In this document: in pieces, positions 18,781-21,814 of the stretch | Position numbering within the stretch: the first letter of the stretch is position 1 | Layout of the letters: each line of letters opens with the position of its first letter | Assembly (NCBI RefSeq): GCF_002104995.1 | Contig: NW_024468424.1 | Coordinates: 1-21,814, forward strand | Source: Linderina pennispora | Taxonomy: Eukaryota; Kickxellomycota; Kickxellomycetes; Kickxellales; Kickxellaceae | Direction: 5' to 3' | Length of the DNA stretch: 21,814 nucleotides | Notes under the pieces: model-generated | Seen by the model: the letters and a program-made list of their open reading frames with translations, nothing else | Told to the model about the DNA's origin: nothing | The model's database searches: none | Program-made: the position numbers and the translations under genes

Positions 18781-21517
18781 ATGTCAGACGACGGGTCCTC
18801 GAGCCGCGATCTCGAAGAGTTCGAGGATGAAGCTGCAGCAAGAGCTGGGAGAGTGAATCGTACGAGAACCTGTTTGGCGAGGAGGAAGAGGAGGTGGTGG
18901 ACGATGATGAGGAAGACGATGACGATTTGTTTGGGCAGCCAAATGGCGATACGCCGGCCGACTCGCGGTCGGTGGGCAGCGCGCCAGTTGAGGCAGAGCT
19001 GGAGTTCAGCTCGGAGAGCGATGATGACGACAACGACCTGTTCAGTGACGGCGAATTCGAGGACGCGCCAAAAGGCAACGGGCGGGTGACATCAGATTCT
19101 GAGTCAGACGACGAGTTTGAGACGGTGGATTTTGGCATCGAGGAGGAGGAGGATGAAGATGAGAGACAAAGGAAACTGCCGAGGAGTGCCCGAGGAGCCG
19201 CGCCCAGCCACAGCGCCAAAGCGCAAGGCGACAAGCCGTGTGCAGCTGGGAGACATGGACTTTCTGGAGCAGCACAAGGATGCAGCGCCGTCTTTGATAT
19301 TGCATTTGTTTGACTCGCACTTTCGGTTCGGCAGCCAGGAGGGCGTGTTTCTGTACAACGGGCCAATGCGGTTTTTCTTTGATGCACTGAACGAGGGCAA
19401 GATCCCTGTGGACTGGTTGACGTGCTGTCAGATGTACACTGCCGGTTCTACGACGGGTGCCTGATCGTTGAGGTCCATGACCACCGGCGCACGCATACGG
19501 CGGCAGCACGGCAGCCGAAGCGGCAGAAGCTGAGCGAGCTGTTGACATGGACAAAGCTGTACAGCGAAAGCAAGATGAACAATACAGTGGACAACGTGTC
19601 CCCGATTACAGCACCTGTGCTTGTTGGTGAGACGAACGGAAAGCGGCCGCGCGAGGCGGACGATGACGGGTCGGCAGTAGCGCAAGGCCCGGTGGTGTAC
19701 AAGAAGGTGATGCGGCCAACGGCAGAGACAATGAGTCTGATCTACAGCTGGCGTGTGAGCGGCACCGCGGCAAGCTGGCGGCAGAGGACGTGCTGGAGAT
19801 CGAGCGGCTGGTACTGCTTGCGTGGAGGAGCCGCTTGATCTGGCGCCGGACGTGCAGGTAAGCCGGATCAGCAATGCGATCCGGTACATTGAGTACGGGC
19901 ACCTGGTGCCACGCAAGCAGCGCAAGTACAACTCGGCAGAGGTGGAGGCAGAGCAGGCAGCGCACGAGGAGAAGATGCGGTTGCTGACTTGATGGACGAC
20001 CGGAGCCAGCGCGACTTCCAGCCGAGCTTCAGCCGTGTGGCGCAGCTGGGAGTGGCGCAGCCGTAAGCTCGCAGGCGACGCGTGGTGTATCCATCGGCGC
20101 TGCCGGCGGGCAAAAAGGCAGTGGCGAAGAAGGCGGCCAGATGTCGTTGCTGGCTGACGGACGCAAGGTGGTGCGGACGCTGCGGTTTGTCAAGAGCGTG
20201 GGCGGGGGACAGTCCACACAGTGTTCAATGTGTTGGAGCTGCCCGACGGGCGCGGGCTGCAGGGAATGTTGCGGTGGGGCTCGCAGCCGGACTCGGCGGT
20301 GGGCGGCGAGACACGCGTGTTTGCGTTTGCCAGCGACGCGCTGATGCGCACTCAATCGACAACTTCAAGCTGTTCTCGGCCATGGAGAACAACCGCCTGA
20401 TCTTCGATCGCAATACCCAACGGTGTGCGACCGCCGGCCCGCCACCTGGACAGGACCCGGCCGACCCGGAGTACCCGACGCCGCAGAACACCAGAGCCGA
20501 AACACCCAAACCCACAAAAGCCGAAACGCCCAAGCCTACAAAGGCTGAGACACCCAAGCCTGCCAAACCCACAAAAGCCAAGCCAAGCCCAACAAGCGTC
20601 AGGGCAGTGAGCGCCCGAGCGCCGAGCCCACAGCCGATACAGCAAAGGCGGGCAGGCGCAAGCGCTCCAGCACGCCACGATACCACCGTGGAGGACGAGC
20701 CGGCGACGGTGCCAAGCGAGCCGCTGGAGGAGAGCAAAGTGGAGGAGAAGCCGAAGGGCAAGGTGCGCCGCAAAACGCCCGGGCCGAAGGAGAAGAAGAA
20801 GCGGGCCAAGACGCCCAAAGCCAAGACGCCGGAGCCACCACCGCCCGCCAGCCCCGCGGCTCGCAGCGACTCGGAGGACGACGATGTGCCGCTGGCGCAG
20901 AAATCAGATCCGGCCAGGGCGGCCAATGGCACGCCTGCGGTAGCCAGCGCCGAGCTGCCAGTGTCAGCGGCTGTGACGACGGCAGCGCCGGTTGTGACGA
21001 CGGTGTCGGCGGTCGCATCACCGGTGGCAGCCTCAGCTACTGCTTCTCCTGCTACGCCAGCACTAGCGCATCCGTCTGGGCTGCCAGTGCCACCGGCGAT
21101 CATGGCACAGTTGAACAATTACGTGGCCGGGATCCTGCAGCAGCAGAACGGCGGGCGTCCGCTGGCGTCAGCTGGGCAGTCGGTGATCACACCCAAGTTC
21201 CTGAAGGATAACCCGCAGATCTTCGCGCAGCTGCAGCAGAAGGCGCGGCAGCTTATGGGCGCCCAGCAACCGCAACCCAACCGCAACCCAACAGCAGCCT
21301 GTCGCAGCCCAGCGACAGCAGCGACCGGTGCAGCCACCGATCAAGCCAACGCCCGAGGAAGTCGCGCTGATCCGTGAGTTCTGCCGGATCGCCAACATCA
21401 ATCTGCAGGCGGTACCGCAGGACCGTGCTCTCATGCTGATGCGTATGGCCGCAGCGGCGAACTCAAGCAACGCATCGCCATGCACTACCAGCAACAGCAA
21501 CAGCAGCAGCACAACAG

Positions 21518-21552
<35 letters not shown>

Positions 21553-21814
21553 GCAGCAGCAGCAACAACCCTCCAACAGTGCTTCCGTCCATGCGTCGCC
21601 GGTTCCTGCTAGCACACCAGCCAACCCACCAGCTATGCCCAATGGCTCAGACGCCGCAGCCCCGGCCATGTCGCAGCAGATGCTACTGGAGCTGTTTGCA
21701 CGCCAACGCCAGGCGCAGCTAGGCGGCATGGCATCGCAGCCGCCCGCAGGTATGTTATCCACCCAACCTACTAGCGCTGATGCAGCAGCAGGCGAGTGCC
21801 ACACAGTCCAGCCC
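18781..21814 (+). CDS. SPT20: SAGA subunit SPT20 homologue, partial at the window edge, many frame breaks
   Basis: SPT20 is a structural subunit of the SAGA histone-acetylation and transcription complex. After an acidic leader (LFGEEEEEVVDDDEED), the SPT20 domain is clear: PSLILHLFDSHFRFGSQEG, FLYNGPMRFFFDALNEGKIP and CRFYDGCLIVEVHDHR (about 19288-19492). Further conserved-looking blocks are RYIEYGHLVPRKQRKYNS, LELPDGRGLQGMLRWGSQ and FKLFSAMENNRLIFDR. The C-terminal half has AETPKPTK repeats, Lys/Pro/Ala-rich linkers and a Gln-rich tract, as in other SPT20 proteins. About twelve one-base breaks occur, near 18850, 19170, 19418, 19750, 19820, 19990, 20063, 20212, 20345, 21285, 21450 and 21511. 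Most are missing bases. No stop is reached in the joined frame, so the gene runs past 21814. An in-frame Met at 18709 is an alternative start. The breaks are too many for confident translation, but the domain is unmistakable. Confidence 0.82.
20496..20567 (+). repeat. Three 24-bp units encoding AETPKPTK in SPT20
   Basis: Units at 20496-20519, 20520-20543 and 20544-20567 encode AETPKPTK, AETPKPTK and AETPKPAK. They lie in the disordered linker after the SPT20 domain. Confidence 0.8.
21489..21568 (+). repeat. CAG/CAA microsatellite (polyglutamine) in SPT20
   Basis: About 80 bp of CAG and CAA codons, interrupted by CAC/AAC near 21510 where the Gln frame shifts by one missing base. In the joined frame it encodes roughly 25 Gln, then QPSNSASVHASP. 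Such tracts are length-variable and prone to assembly error. Confidence 0.85.

Noticed and set aside
19856-19862. 5' splice-like GTAAGC inside SPT20
   Set aside because: The frame continues through it with conserved-looking sequence (VQVSRISNAIRYIEYGH), so an intron is not needed.
20225-21118. 297-codon minus-strand frame opposite SPT20, Gly/Ala/Val-rich
   Set aside because: The Gly/Ala/Val richness is the complement of the Pro/Ala/Thr/Lys-rich SPT20 linker; it has no independent motif.
21750-21786. GTATGT ... CAG as an intron in SPT20
   Set aside because: The interval would be only about 36 bp and the Gln/Ala-rich frame reads through.

Overview
The window reads as nuclear DNA of a compact, intron-poor fungus. 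Every recognisable gene is a fungal or pan-eukaryotic nuclear gene: a mitochondrial-type NUC1 nuclease, aminoacylase, a TRP3-type GATase-IGPS fusion, a PhoD-like phosphatase, a BuGZ/ZNF207 zinc-finger protein, an ALDH22/MSC7-type aldehyde dehydrogenase, NOC3 and SPT20. Two Ser/Ala-rich GPI-type surface proteins are also present. Only one spliceosomal intron can be argued (in BuGZ). An early-diverging lineage such as Kickxellomycotina would fit the gene style, but that is inference.

Layout: 164-605 (+) is a small Ser/Thr/Ala/Lys-rich surface protein. 1156-1377 (-) is a possible fragment of a Myb/SANT-like protein. 1715-2541 (-) and 3097-4078 (-) are two tandem DNA/RNA non-specific nucleases, one with a secretory signal and one with a NUC1-like N-terminus. 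4477-5692 (+) is aminoacylase-1, divergent from NUC1. 5854-7324 (+) is bifunctional GATase-IGPS of tryptophan synthesis, ending 33 bp from the convergent PhoD-like phosphatase at 7358-9195 (-). After a gene-poor stretch with a TATA box, 10505-11059 (+) encodes the second surface protein. 11498-12764 (-) is BuGZ with a 97-bp intron. It shares a 375-bp head-to-head promoter with the aldehyde dehydrogenase at 13140-14925 (+). NOC3 (15092-17769, +) and the 5' part of SPT20 (18781 to the window end, +) finish the window.

The most striking whole-window feature is the number of single-base reading-frame breaks. Roughly 29 apparent one-base insertions or deletions lie mostly in short homopolymers and split genes that are otherwise full length with intact catalytic residues. 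Merging frames across them gives family-typical lengths (NUC1 325 aa, ACY1 404 aa, TRP3 489 aa). The breaks are therefore much more likely consensus errors than pseudogene mutations. They are densest in SPT20.

The genes do not form an obvious pathway cluster. This is ordinary core chromosome: amino-acid metabolism, ribosome assembly, SAGA transcription and spindle/splicing functions sit side by side, with cell-wall-type genes in the looser intervals. I found no convincing tRNA, rRNA, complete transposon, CRISPR array or new multi-gene system.
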